Source of the DNA: Moduliflexus sp964602655 | GTDB taxonomy: Bacteria > Moduliflexota > Moduliflexia > Moduliflexales > Moduliflexaceae | Assembly (NCBI GenBank): GCA_964602655.1 | Contig: CAZRSF010000083.1 | Span: 1 to 26,952, forward strand | DNA length: 26,952 nucleotides | Direction of reading: 5' to 3' | In this document: positions 1 through 7,048 of the stretch, piece after piece | Layout of the letters: every line of letters begins with the position of its first letter | Position numbering within the stretch: the stretch's first letter is position 1 | Program-made: the position numbers and the translations under genes | Notes under the pieces: model-generated | What the model was told of the DNA's origin: nothing | The model's database searches: none | What the model saw: the letters and a program-made list of their open reading frames with translations, nothing else

Positions 1-192
1 TCATTTTTGTAAAGAATGTTCGATTCCTGAATAATTCAGAATGGATTTCTGTCAACTTTTTGCGCACAACATGATATGACGATAACATTCCCCATATGTT
101 AAAACAAGGGGTAAGCCTTCCGATCCGTCACCTCAAACGTGCCAAAACAGTAGATTGAAATTAGGCTAATTGTGTTTGTATGAATCATATTC

Positions 193-220
193 GTAGGGCG
201 AAACTTCAGTTTCGCCCTAC
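193..220. repeat. Perfect 13-bp inverted repeat
   Basis: GTAGGGCGAAACT (193-205) and its exact reverse complement (208-220) are separated by two bases. A flanking ATTCG/CGAAT pair (188-192 and 225-229) extends the symmetry with a four-base bulge. No T-run follows, so an intrinsic terminator is unlikely. It resembles the other short hairpin repeats scattered through this window. Confidence 0.8.
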
Positions 221-240
221 AGGACGAATTTGATCTTTTC

Positions 241-288
241 GAACGCAGATATTGCATCCGAATAAAGAAATTGACAATATCTGCGTTC
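241..288. repeat. Perfect 14-bp inverted repeat upstream of the MCP gene
   Basis: GAACGCAGATATTG (241-254) is repeated in exact reverse complement at 275-288 around a 20-base spacer. It lies 75 bases before the chemoreceptor start, so it could be in the promoter or 5' leader, or be half of a mobile repeat with the adjacent hairpin at 193-220. No T-tract follows. Confidence 0.75.
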
Positions 289-362
289 TATGATAGCGAT
301 TCATCACAAGATAATAAAAGGTTTCATCTCTACCAGATACAGCAAGAACAAGGAATGAATAT

Positions 363-2825
363 ATGAACATTCGGATTCGAACCAAGCTGTTTATTTTCTG
401 CGTTGCCCTGATTTTTTTAACGACCCTCACCATCTCAAGCGCCTATTACGTGCTGATCAAACGTAATAAACAGCAGGAATCGCAGCAGCAGATTCAGATT
501 GCACTCGATATTATCTGGGATGACCTGACACGGAGGCTGCAAGAGCATACGCAGCGTATGCAAGATTTTTTACGGCAAGATCAAGATGCGTTGTATTTAT
601 CGGCTCGCATTTATGGCTCGGACAATTCCAAGACAGGAAGCATCGATCAAGATTTTATCATGCGGCAGCTTGTTGCGTTGAGTCAATTCGCCTCGCTGGA
701 TCGTGTCGCGGTATATGGCTCGAATACATTGTCTTTAGCGCAGTATCAACGACCGCGAACGCCTGCCGAGAATCAACAGGAGGCCAAAGAAGAATCCGCC
801 GAACTGCCTGCCGAATTCGAACGCGAAATTCCCACATCGTTTTCTGCCGCCCTGTTTCGCGAAGGGCAGCATTTAGGCCTCAGAATGATTCTTCCTCTTG
901 CCCAGAATGATGATATTTCCGGCGTGTTGGTCGGCGATGTCTGGTTAACGCCCGCGATGATCAATCGTTATGCCTCGCTCAGTCAAACGGATGTCAATTT
1001 TTTCGCAGGAACGGATTTCAGTCTCGGAACTCTGCTTGATGAAACGGCTGTTGCGCAAGACATGTTGGAGCAAGGCGCGACGTGCGCCGACATTGTCTCT
1101 CGAACGCATGGCTTGACGCTTATCAACGCGACATTTCACGATGAAGATTACGATCAGGGGCGTTGCGCGTTACAGAATATCGAGGGACAGGCAATCGGAG
1201 CGATGACGATCAGCGTCTCGCAAGTCGTCGCCCACAAAGCGCTCGCTAAAGTATTCAGCATGGTACTGGCGATTGCCGCCGGGGTTGGCGTGATGGCCCT
1301 CGGATTGGCGATGCTGTTCAGCCGCCCCCCGATTCAGTCGCTTCATGCGATTGTGCGCGTGATTGGTCTGGCAGCGGATGGCGATTTACGACAGAGCGCT
1401 CCGGCAGCCGCACATGATGAAATCGGGATGCTGGCGCTGAAATTGAATCAGATGATCGCGCAGCTCCGAACGATTTCCGGCCAGGTGCAAACGTCTTCAT
1501 CCGCGGTGAACGGGACGGCGGACACGATTTTACATGAAATGGAGACGCTTGTTCGGCACATGGAACAGCAATCCGTTTCCGTAGAACAGACGGCTGCCGC
1601 CGCCGAAAATATCAATCAATTCATTGATACGGTCGTTCGAAAAAATGAAGAATCGCTTTCAGCCGCCTCGGAAGTCTCCGCGTCGCTGCTTGAAATGGCG
1701 GCAAACATCGAAGAGATCGGCGCCAGCACCGGCTCGTTACATCACGATTTATCGAAGATTTCCGCGGCAATCGAACAGGTAGATTCAGCGATCAAGCAAA
1801 TCGGCGGCAACACCGAACATTTAGCGGCGATGGCGCAACAAACCGAAACCGAATCGCAACGGATCGATCTCTCCTATCGAGATGTCGCTCAAAATGCCGA
1901 CCAGACAAAGAATTTGGCGAAAGAAACGATGGAAGCCGCCATGAAAGGCCAAACGTCAGTTGATACGGCGATTCAGGGAATGAACGAATTAAAAGTCGTG
2001 GTTGCCCATACGGCCGTGATCATTCAAGAAGTGAATGCGTGGGGCGAACGCGTGAGTTCCATTGTGAATATTGTGGATGAGATTGCCGAACAGACCTCGC
2101 TGTTGGCGTTGAACGCTTCGATTATTTCGGCGCAGGCGGGGGCGCATGGCAAAGGCTTTGCCGTGGTGTCCGACGAGATCAAAACATTGGCCGTTCGAAC
2201 AAAAACGTCAACCAAAGAAATTCGTACGCTGATTTCCGATCTGCAAAACAAAATGGGCGAAAGTGTCCAACAGATGCAAAATGGACGGCAGAAAGCTGAC
2301 CGAGGCGTGCAATTAGCGCAGGCGGTCAAAGATGCGCTGAACATCATTCAGACGCGAGCGATTCAGACCTCCACCGGCGCAGAAAATACGGTGCACGTGA
2401 TCCAGCGCATTGCCGAAAGCAGCGGGATTATCAGAACCTCGATGACCAACGTGACCGAGATGGTCGGGCATATTATGGCGGCAATTCGACAGGAAGAATG
2501 CGATGTCGAACAGGTCGTCGCCTCGGTGGAAAATATCAACGGTAAGGCTATTCAGGTAAACCGGGCAAGCCTCGAACAACATCGTTCGGTAGATCAAATT
2601 GCAGAAAGCCTGGAATATGTGATTAACCGATTTGAGGATATTACCGCCCAAACTCACACGTTAAAAGCCGATTCGCGGCAGATTGTCGAGGCGATGCATA
2701 CGATTACCACGATTACGGAACAGATTTCTCGCGATACGGACAAAATTTCCGGAGAAACGGTCAAACAGCTTCTCCAACAATCGGATGCGCTGCATCAGTT
2801 GATCAAAATTTTTAAGATCGCGTAG
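363..2825 (+). CDS. Methyl-accepting chemotaxis protein (membrane chemoreceptor)
   Basis: An 820-residue transducer expected to sit in the inner membrane and control a CheA/CheW kinase complex. A hydrophobic segment near residues 8-32 is followed by an extracytoplasmic sensor region of about 260 residues. A second membrane segment (about 296-320) leads into a HAMP linker and a long coiled-coil signalling domain. The kinase-control hairpin is near residues 575-605 and reads LLALNASIISAQAG, then GKGFAVVSDEIK. The common form is NAAIEAARAGE, so the usual Glu and Arg of the tip are replaced; I recall this 'ASII.AQAG' subtype from other environmental bacteria. The sensor region is not assigned to a ligand family. 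No che genes are adjacent, so its array partner must be elsewhere. The start is supported by an AAGGA sequence upstream. Confidence 0.95.
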   Translation: MNIRIRTKLFIFCVALIFLTTLTISSAYYVLIKRNKQQESQQQIQIALDIIWDDLTRRLQEHTQRMQDFLRQDQDALYLSARIYGSDNSKTGSIDQDFIMRQLVALSQFASLDRVAVYGSNTLSLAQYQRPRTPAENQQEAKEESAELPAEFEREIPTSFSAALFREGQHLGLRMILPLAQNDDISGVLVGDVWLTPAMINRYASLSQTDVNFFAGTDFSLGTLLDETAVAQDMLEQGATCADIVSRTHGLTLINATFHDEDYDQGRCALQNIEGQAIGAMTISVSQVVAHKALAKVFSMVLAIAAGVGVMALGLAMLFSRPPIQSLHAIVRVIGLAADGDLRQSAPAAAHDEIGMLALKLNQMIAQLRTISGQVQTSSSAVNGTADTILHEMETLVRHMEQQSVSVEQTAAAAENINQFIDTVVRKNEESLSAASEVSASLLEMAANIEEIGASTGSLHHDLSKISAAIEQVDSAIKQIGGNTEHLAAMAQQTETESQRIDLSYRDVAQNADQTKNLAKETMEAAMKGQTSVDTAIQGMNELKVVVAHTAVIIQEVNAWGERVSSIVNIVDEIAEQTSLLALNASIISAQAGAHGKGFAVVSDEIKTLAVRTKTSTKEIRTLISDLQNKMGESVQQMQNGRQKADRGVQLAQAVKDALNIIQTRAIQTSTGAENTVHVIQRIAESSGIIRTSMTNVTEMVGHIMAAIRQEECDVEQVVASVENINGKAIQVNRASLEQHRSVDQIAESLEYVINRFEDITAQTHTLKADSRQIVEAMHTITTITEQISRDTDKISGETVKQLLQQSDALHQLIKIFKIA

Positions 2826-2945
2826 GGGGCCACAATAGACTCTTGTCGAGAGGATTCGATTTGATGCGTTATCCCTTGAAATGTCCTGGCAAAAATGTGG
2901 CATTCCCGCCATACTTGCCTTCTTTTCCTTGTCAACACGCATGGC

Positions 2946-3392
2946 CTAATAATCCACCGCCAGTCGTAACATATCCTTGAGTTGAATGCCGAGTTCGTAG
3001 ATCGGCTCGTTATAGTTGAGCAGGAAGAAATCTTTCTCGATGGCATAGACGCGAAATCCTTGCCGCTGATAATAGGCAAGCTGATACCCAAACGTCCCGG
3101 TGCCGACCTCCAGGCGGCGCGCTCCCATATGACGGACAGTGGTCACGGCATGCTTGAGCAGTTCCGTCCCAATGCCCTTCCGTTGATGTTCAGGCAACAC
3201 CGCAATACACATCAACTCATAGACGCCCGGCGCAATGCGCTGCACCACATACGCCCCGACCGGCTCGCCCTGAAGCATCGCGACGAAACATTGCGATCGT
3301 GGCAAGTACGCGTGTATGTTCTCCACTGACGGATCCGCTTCCAACAGGATATCTATTGGCGCCTTCGTGTTCGGAACTTCTTGAATATCCAC
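2946..3392 (-). CDS. GNAT-family N-acetyltransferase
   Basis: A 148-residue single-domain acyltransferase of the GNAT fold, predicted to move an acetyl group from acetyl-CoA to an unknown amine. The central IAVLPEHQRKGIGTELL is the acetyl-CoA pyrophosphate-binding motif (Q/RxxGxG/A). The downstream YYQRQGFRVY matches the usual C-terminal 'Y...GF' strand. The start is GTG at 3392: a GGAG lies eight bases upstream, and the nearby ATG (in CATTCTCC context) is in another frame. It converges with the chemoreceptor and ends 120 bases from it. Its base composition resembles the core genes, unlike the AT-rich genes that follow on the same strand. The substrate cannot be inferred. Confidence 0.9.
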   Translation of the reverse strand: MDIQEVPNTKAPIDILLEADPSVENIHAYLPRSQCFVAMLQGEPVGAYVVQRIAPGVYELMCIAVLPEHQRKGIGTELLKHAVTTVRHMGARRLEVGTGTFGYQLAYYQRQGFRVYAIEKDFFLLNYNEPIYELGIQLKDMLRLAVDY

Positions 3393-3425
3393 GGTTCATT
3401 CTCCGATTGAGGATCATATCTGTTT

Positions 3426-4043
3426 CTATGACGACTTCTTAACCCATACCGATGGTCTTAATCCACCTTTATTACTTTTTGTAATATGGTGAAGGGAATT
3501 GAATGATGTTTTTGAGATACCATTCCCTTGGATTCCAATATTGCCGTCTCCATGAACATAAACAGCAACTTTATTGTTTTTTCCAGGCGTTCGTGTCCAC
3601 CACCACCAATGAGAATCCATGAATAGTGCAATTCTTTTTATATTATTTTCATCTTTTCGATCAAACCAATATCGCTGATTTGGTTTTGGATTATCAAGCA
3701 GTCTGCTGCTATCACCGAAGTAGAACCTGACAACTTCATCTAATGATAACAAGAATACTCTATCATTGGTGTTATTTCCCCCAGAACTTTTATACCAAGG
3801 ATTGTCTGCATTTTTATTTTCTGTGGTTAATATCCTTTCTGTATCAGTAGAATTGAACCTATCAATAAAAGAATTATTCAAATAATGTCTAATTTCAGAT
3901 TGTTCCCATGTAATCGCTTCTTTTTTATCATGATAATCACGCTGTTCAATAATTTGCTCTGTTATGAGCAATACCTTGTTCTCTTTAATATCCAATACGT
4001 TCCATTGATAATTACCAAAACTAATTGTGCTTCCAATATTCAT
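3426..4043 (-). CDS. DUF6273-like protein
   Basis: A 205-residue protein with no signal peptide or membrane segment. The N-terminal pattern (FGNYQWNVLDIKENKVLLITE, then TWEQSEIRHYLNN) and a later WWWWTRTPG followed by GLRPSVWVK resemble DUF6273-type domains. These are globular domains of unknown function with a strand-rich fold and conserved 'W..R.WLN' and 'WW.R.PG' motifs. The gene is strongly AT-rich compared with the acetyltransferase just downstream, suggesting acquisition from another source. It is the most downstream of the three cassette-like genes and its stop lies 33 bases from the acetyltransferase start. No clear Shine-Dalgarno is seen before the ATG. The function is unknown. Confidence 0.75.
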   Translation of the reverse strand: MNIGSTISFGNYQWNVLDIKENKVLLITEQIIEQRDYHDKKEAITWEQSEIRHYLNNSFIDRFNSTDTERILTTENKNADNPWYKSSGGNNTNDRVFLLSLDEVVRFYFGDSSRLLDNPKPNQRYWFDRKDENNIKRIALFMDSHWWWWTRTPGKNNKVAVYVHGDGNIGIQGNGISKTSFNSLHHITKSNKGGLRPSVWVKKSS

Positions 4044-4293
4044 TTTATTAACCTGTAGAGTCTAATGTTATCATATTCATAGAGCATGAATCTAAAGACA
4101 ACAACACCGATTGTATTAAATATACTTATCAGTTTGATCTGCTATATTTATTATCCGCCCGCCCCAAGCGCCGCTCTTTCTGGCGCGTTATGCGCATCGT
4201 TAGCTGCTATCTCAAACTCATTCCATGATTAGTTCTTCAACATTCTTCCGGTGGTGATTCCCCTCTTTTTCGAAGTATATTCCTACGACAAGT
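4044..4293. other. Intergenic region with truncated attC-like sequence
   Basis: The bases next to the DUF6273-like gene are AT-rich and likely hold its promoter. A GC-rich block at 4155-4205 carries CGCC/GGCG complementary pieces and ends in GCGCATCGTTAGCT, matching the better-preserved site at 4876-4991. On the coding strand the block begins AGCTAAC, one base off the integron R-box RYYYAAC. No opposite GTTRRRY box is seen, so this site looks truncated. Confidence 0.4.
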
Positions 4294-4629
4294 TCAATAA
4301 AAGAGCCTCGCTTTATCCTGTATCCCTTCAAATACCGGCTTAAAAAAGTTTCGTTCAAAACTGATGATACATCCCGTATCTTTGGCGTATTGCAGAGCAG
4401 TTTGGCATTCCGGGCAGGTTGGAATCCTCCCTCGATATGCTTCATACTCAGCAAGTGATGGAAACGAAAACATGGCATACCCAATATTGTTTGGTCCTTC
4501 GTGGGGAAGCAAATATCCGTGATGAATCCCTCCCATCTTATTGACGAGATCGATCCACAGTTTTCCATAGTGTTCAAATTCGTTGATTTTGTTGGGATCA
4601 ATAACATACTTTAAAAAACATGTCACCAT
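4294..4629 (-). CDS. NIPSNAP family protein
   Basis: A 111-residue protein of the NIPSNAP family, a dimeric alpha/beta-barrel fold of small cytoplasmic proteins whose biochemical role in bacteria is poorly known. The YVIDPNKINEFEHYGKLWI start, the GGIHHGYLLPHEG segment and the FSFPSLAEYEAYR helix are characteristic. The homologous region ends near residue 102 (FFKPVFEG); the last few residues may be variable. The start is well supported by AAAGGAG seven bases upstream of the ATG. It lies alone between two attC-like blocks, as expected of a cassette gene. An overlapping minus-strand frame (4218-4607) lacks family resemblance and is a shadow. Confidence 0.85.
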   Translation of the reverse strand: MVTCFLKYVIDPNKINEFEHYGKLWIDLVNKMGGIHHGYLLPHEGPNNIGYAMFSFPSLAEYEAYRGRIPTCPECQTALQYAKDTGCIISFERNFFKPVFEGIQDKARLFY

Positions 4630-5038
4630 TGTATTGCTCCTTTCTCTTGAAGGCTATAACGTTATCATGAACGAGTTCTTCTTCTCACACCGCATGTCAT
4701 TTATCAACCCGATTTCGATATGATACACTGCGCTGATGAACACTCTTGTCTTACACAAGGTGGAAAGGTTTTTCTCATTTTGCAGGGAACAATGAAGAAC
4801 TGAATAGGTCTATTTTGTCAAGTGATGTCCTCCCGAAAACATGAGAAAAACTTGAACTTTGTATTTAGTGGTAGCCAGGTAACGCCGCGCTTCAACATCG
4901 AGAGACGGACGCGGCCACCTAAACTCTCTCTTTAGCCGCCTATTTTTCTTCCGCGCCCTTCTCGAATTCGGCTGCAAGCGCATCGTTAGGCTAATTTATC
5001 ATCAATAACCAACCCTAATCGTTTCTATATTTGAACAA
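4630..5038. other. Intergenic region between the NIPSNAP and HNH genes
   Basis: No gene was found. Next to the NIPSNAP start is a ribosome-binding site. A small hairpin (CTTGT/ACAAG, 4745-4759) lies within. An 11-bp perfect inverted repeat, GTTTTTCTCAT (4768-4778) and ATGAGAAAAAC (4841-4851), spans a 62-base spacer. The attC-like block 4876-4991 follows, then AT-rich sequence up to the HNH stop. Confidence 0.5.
4876..4991 (-). repeat. attC-like site (integron cassette recombination site candidate)
   Basis: Read on the minus strand, the block opens with GCCTAAC, a perfect match to the integron R-box RYYYAAC, then GATGCGCTTG. It closes with GAAGCGCGGCGTTACCTG, so the outer TAACG..GCGCTT motif is present at both ends in inverted orientation. 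Inner complementary pieces CGAGA/TCTCG and GCGCGG/CCGCGT add an imperfect long hairpin. The total length of about 116 bases is within the known attC range. The closing box GTTACCT deviates from GTTRRRY at two positions. It lies just 3' of the HNH gene, where a cassette would have it. Confidence 0.45.
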
Positions 5039-5740
5039 TTATACTCCTAATTTTCTTCGCCCTAATCGAATGAGTTCATCATAAGCTTTTGTCAATTCAT
5101 CCGCACTTTTATTGATTTCTATCACAATGTCTGAGTCTATCAAATGAAGAGGGATTCTTTGCAATTCAGGTTTTTTTTCAAGAGAAAATGTATGCTTGCC
5201 AAGCATACCTAAAAACGTATTTATTTTATCAAGAAGATTTAAACGCAGAGTCTCAATATCTACATCAATAAATTCAAATTCAGGAGTCTGACATTGTTCC
5301 CAAAACTTATATAAATCTTGGGTATGCTCACTTAGTCTGAATGTTCCACGATAGTCATGTTTCCGAATTAACCAAACAGTTCCTTTACTTGGAAGAATCT
5401 GCTGAATTTCAAGAAATAATTTTTGATCAATTTTAACGTATTCAGGATTTGTAGTTATTCCATGACTATTCTTAACTTTTTCATACCATCTATTCCGATG
5501 TCCTTGTAATTCAGTTTCAGTATATTTTCTTCCTTTCGGATGATTTGGATCATACGCTTTTACTTCAGCATGACAATCAAAACATAGAGGAATACAATTT
5601 TCATATGTATTTTGACCGCCATTTGCTTCTTGAATGATGTGATGTAGCTCTATTTTAAAGCCACAGAATTTATGACATATACAACAGTGCCTACCACAAT
5701 CAAGAAGCGCTTTTTCTGCTACGTTAGATGGAAACCCCAT
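5039..5740 (-). CDS. HNH endonuclease-domain protein
   Basis: A 233-residue protein with an N-terminal HNH nuclease domain (about residues 10-65) and a C-terminal region of about 170 residues that I do not recognise. The domain has zinc-ribbon pairs C19/C22 and C53/C56, the catalytic IELHHI (H33-H34), N48 and a final H57. All key residues are present, so it should be an active metal-dependent DNA or RNA nuclease. The C-terminal part is mixed alpha/beta by eye and could be a sensor or specificity module. The gene is AT-rich, carries no ribosome-binding site stronger than GGA, and stands alone in the cassette-like patch. A defence-type role is possible but is inferred only from context. Confidence 0.85.
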   Translation of the reverse strand: MGFPSNVAEKALLDCGRHCCICHKFCGFKIELHHIIQEANGGQNTYENCIPLCFDCHAEVKAYDPNHPKGRKYTETELQGHRNRWYEKVKNSHGITTNPEYVKIDQKLFLEIQQILPSKGTVWLIRKHDYRGTFRLSEHTQDLYKFWEQCQTPEFEFIDVDIETLRLNLLDKINTFLGMLGKHTFSLEKKPELQRIPLHLIDSDIVIEINKSADELTKAYDELIRLGRRKLGV

Positions 5741-6012
5741 AATAAATCCAGTGAGTATCTTGTTTTTATTGTGCTATTCATGAATACTTGTATTGACAAA
5801 ACATCCTAACAAGTTATTAGTCGGATTCGACCATGTCTATATACAGACAGAAGCGTCTATATCTTTTTGTCTATGCTTAGACATCGCCTGTGTCTATATA
5901 TAGACATAAAATGCGTCGTTCGCCCCTGAACATTCGCTCTTCGAAACAGCCCATCTGTTTCACGCAACGTCCGATCTCTGTCAATATTTTTTTTTGCATC
6001 AAATGAACTCGT
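5741..6012. other. Intergenic region with palindrome cluster
   Basis: This is the region upstream of the HNH gene and downstream of the sugar isomerase gene. It contains TATTCATGAATA, a short CTAAC..GTTA palindromic motif (5805-5819) and the three TGTCTA-type palindromes listed separately. A run of T/A at 5985-5997 lies near the isomerase stop, but no stem precedes it in the transcribed direction. Confidence 0.5.
5834..5906. promoter_or_regulatory. Three spaced 16-bp palindromes (probable operator cluster)
   Basis: The copies are TGTCTATATACAGACA (5834-5849), TGTCTATGCTTAGACA (5868-5883) and the perfect palindrome TGTCTATATATAGACA (5891-5906). The shared half-site is TGTCT with AGACA opposite. 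A fourth half-site, GTCTATAT, lies at 5855-5862. Centre spacings are 34 and 23 bp. This fits multiple binding sites for a dimeric regulator, 94-166 bases upstream of the HNH gene. The regulator is not in the window and is not identified. Confidence 0.6.
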
Positions 6013-6798
6013 TCATGCCACGAGGACGCCTGACAATACGGTCAGGTTCTCGTAGCTGATTTTCAGGCTGTCGAACGGATCGCGTCGGCAGATGTCTTGT
6101 TCGACGGCGTACCATTCCACGCCGGCCTCCTGACAGGCGCGCAGAATGTCAGGCCAATTCAGATTGCCTTCGCCGACTTCGGCCATCGCCTGTTCGCCAT
6201 TCACAATCGCCATATCCTTGAAATGTACGGCCGGCATCCGCTGCGTCATTTTGCGAATCCAGGCCATCGGATCGCCGCCGCCATGCTGAATCCAGTACGT
6301 ATCGAGAATGGCGTTGAGATAGCGCGGGTCGCTCTCTTCGAAAATAATGTCGAGGCCGGTGCGCTTGCCGAAGCGTTCGAATTCGAAACTGTGATTGTGG
6401 TAATTGAACGTCAAACCCGCCTCGGCCAGACGTTCGCCAATGCGCGAGGCGTCCGCCGCAAAGCGATGATAGCCCGCTTCGCCGTCATTGCGATATGCCT
6501 GCGGCATCATGCCGATGCCGACATGGCGGCAGTTCCAGAGATGATGCTGCGCGATCACCGCGTCAAGATTGTTCCACAGCGCTTCCGCCGGGCGGACGTG
6601 GGTAATGCAGATGGTCAGGCCAAGATCGTCGGTCATCGCTTTGACATCAGCATCGGGAATGTCGCCGATCCCGGATATCTGGACGGCGCGATAGCCGATG
6701 TCTCGAATTTTCGTCAGACTCGCCCGCAAATCGTCGCGGGTTTGCGTAAATTCTCTGACGGTATAAAGCTGGGCTGCAAGTTTTTGTATTGTCGTCAT
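6013..6798 (-). CDS. Sugar phosphate isomerase/epimerase (xylose isomerase-like TIM barrel)
   Basis: A 261-residue AP-endonuclease-2/xylose-isomerase-like TIM barrel, predicted to be a cytoplasmic metal-dependent sugar or inositol-derivative isomerase or epimerase. The expected metal ligands are present: E139 in NYHNHSFEF, D166 in LDTYW, H192 in VHFKD and E233 in AVEQD. The N-terminal AAQLYTVRE motif is typical of this subfamily. Its length is normal and no signal peptide is seen. It follows a Gfo/Idh/MocA dehydrogenase on the same strand; the two families are commonly paired in cyclitol or sugar catabolism. A 250-base repeat-bearing gap separates them here, so co-transcription is uncertain. 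The substrate is unknown. Confidence 0.9.
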   Translation of the reverse strand: MTTIQKLAAQLYTVREFTQTRDDLRASLTKIRDIGYRAVQISGIGDIPDADVKAMTDDLGLTICITHVRPAEALWNNLDAVIAQHHLWNCRHVGIGMMPQAYRNDGEAGYHRFAADASRIGERLAEAGLTFNYHNHSFEFERFGKRTGLDIIFEESDPRYLNAILDTYWIQHGGGDPMAWIRKMTQRMPAVHFKDMAIVNGEQAMAEVGEGNLNWPDILRACQEAGVEWYAVEQDICRRDPFDSLKISYENLTVLSGVLVA

Positions 6799-6812
6799 AA
6801 TTTTTATTATTT

Positions 6813-7043
6813 ACCACGAAACACACGAAGGACACGAAAATTCGAAGGAACGTAAGATGTAAACATGCCACCCCTGCCTGATAGCAGGACTGTTAAGTTC
6901 TTATGAACATGTCTGTCATTGCGAGGAGTGACAACGACGAAGCCATCCCGTAATTCCGGCGAGATGGCTTCGCTGAAAAGCGCTCGCAATGACAGGTGTC
7001 GGCGTAGCCTCCAACTTTTCGTGTCTTTTGCGTGTTTCATGGT
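6813..7043. repeat. Nested inverted-repeat element (MITE-like)
   Basis: The outer arms are imperfect: ACCACGAAACACACGAAGG... (6813-6842) pairs with the complement of the sequence at 7013-7043, which reads ACCATGAAACACGCAAAAGA... when reversed. Nested inside are CTGTCATTGCGAGG... (6913-6947) and its inverted partner ending in CGCAATGACAG (6963-6995), with GATGGCTTCG at the turn. The inner part, with its preceding CTGTTAAGTTCTT, matches the family seen at 19262-19383. This may be one element inserted into another. It separates two metabolically related genes. Confidence 0.65.
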
Positions 7044-7048
7044 TTCAT

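Larger units (their letters stand above)
1..362. other. Intergenic region upstream of the chemoreceptor
   Basis: No convincing gene is seen here. The left part is AT-rich with no recognisable motif. The right part (193-288) holds two consecutive perfect hairpins, listed separately. The chemoreceptor start codon follows an AAGGA-type ribosome-binding sequence at about 350-355. A short antisense frame crosses the hairpins but has no ribosome-binding site and no family resemblance. Confidence 0.6.
3418..5910. other. AT-rich accessory patch resembling a gene-cassette array
   Basis: Three minus-strand genes here (DUF6273-like, NIPSNAP, HNH) belong to unrelated families, and two of them (DUF6273-like and HNH) are visibly more AT-rich than the flanking genes. 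GC-rich, partly self-complementary sequences sit downstream of the HNH and NIPSNAP genes and share GCGCATCGTTAG (4192-4203 and 4978-4989). This is the layout of integron cassettes: one gene followed by an attC recombination site, all in one orientation. No integron integrase is in the window and the attC ends are imperfect, so the cassette reading is an inference. Confidence 0.45.

Noticed and set aside
4218..4607. 129-codon minus-strand frame overlapping the NIPSNAP gene
   Set aside because: The overlapping frame at 4294-4629 has both a ribosome-binding site and clear NIPSNAP motifs; this one has neither.
5834..5906. CRISPR-like array
   Set aside because: The repeated unit is only 16 bp, spacing is irregular (34 and 23 bp centre to centre) and there are just three copies, so operators fit better.
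6097..6855. 252-codon plus-strand frame
   Set aside because: It lies opposite the sugar isomerase, whose metal-ligand motifs are clear; the antisense product has no family pattern.
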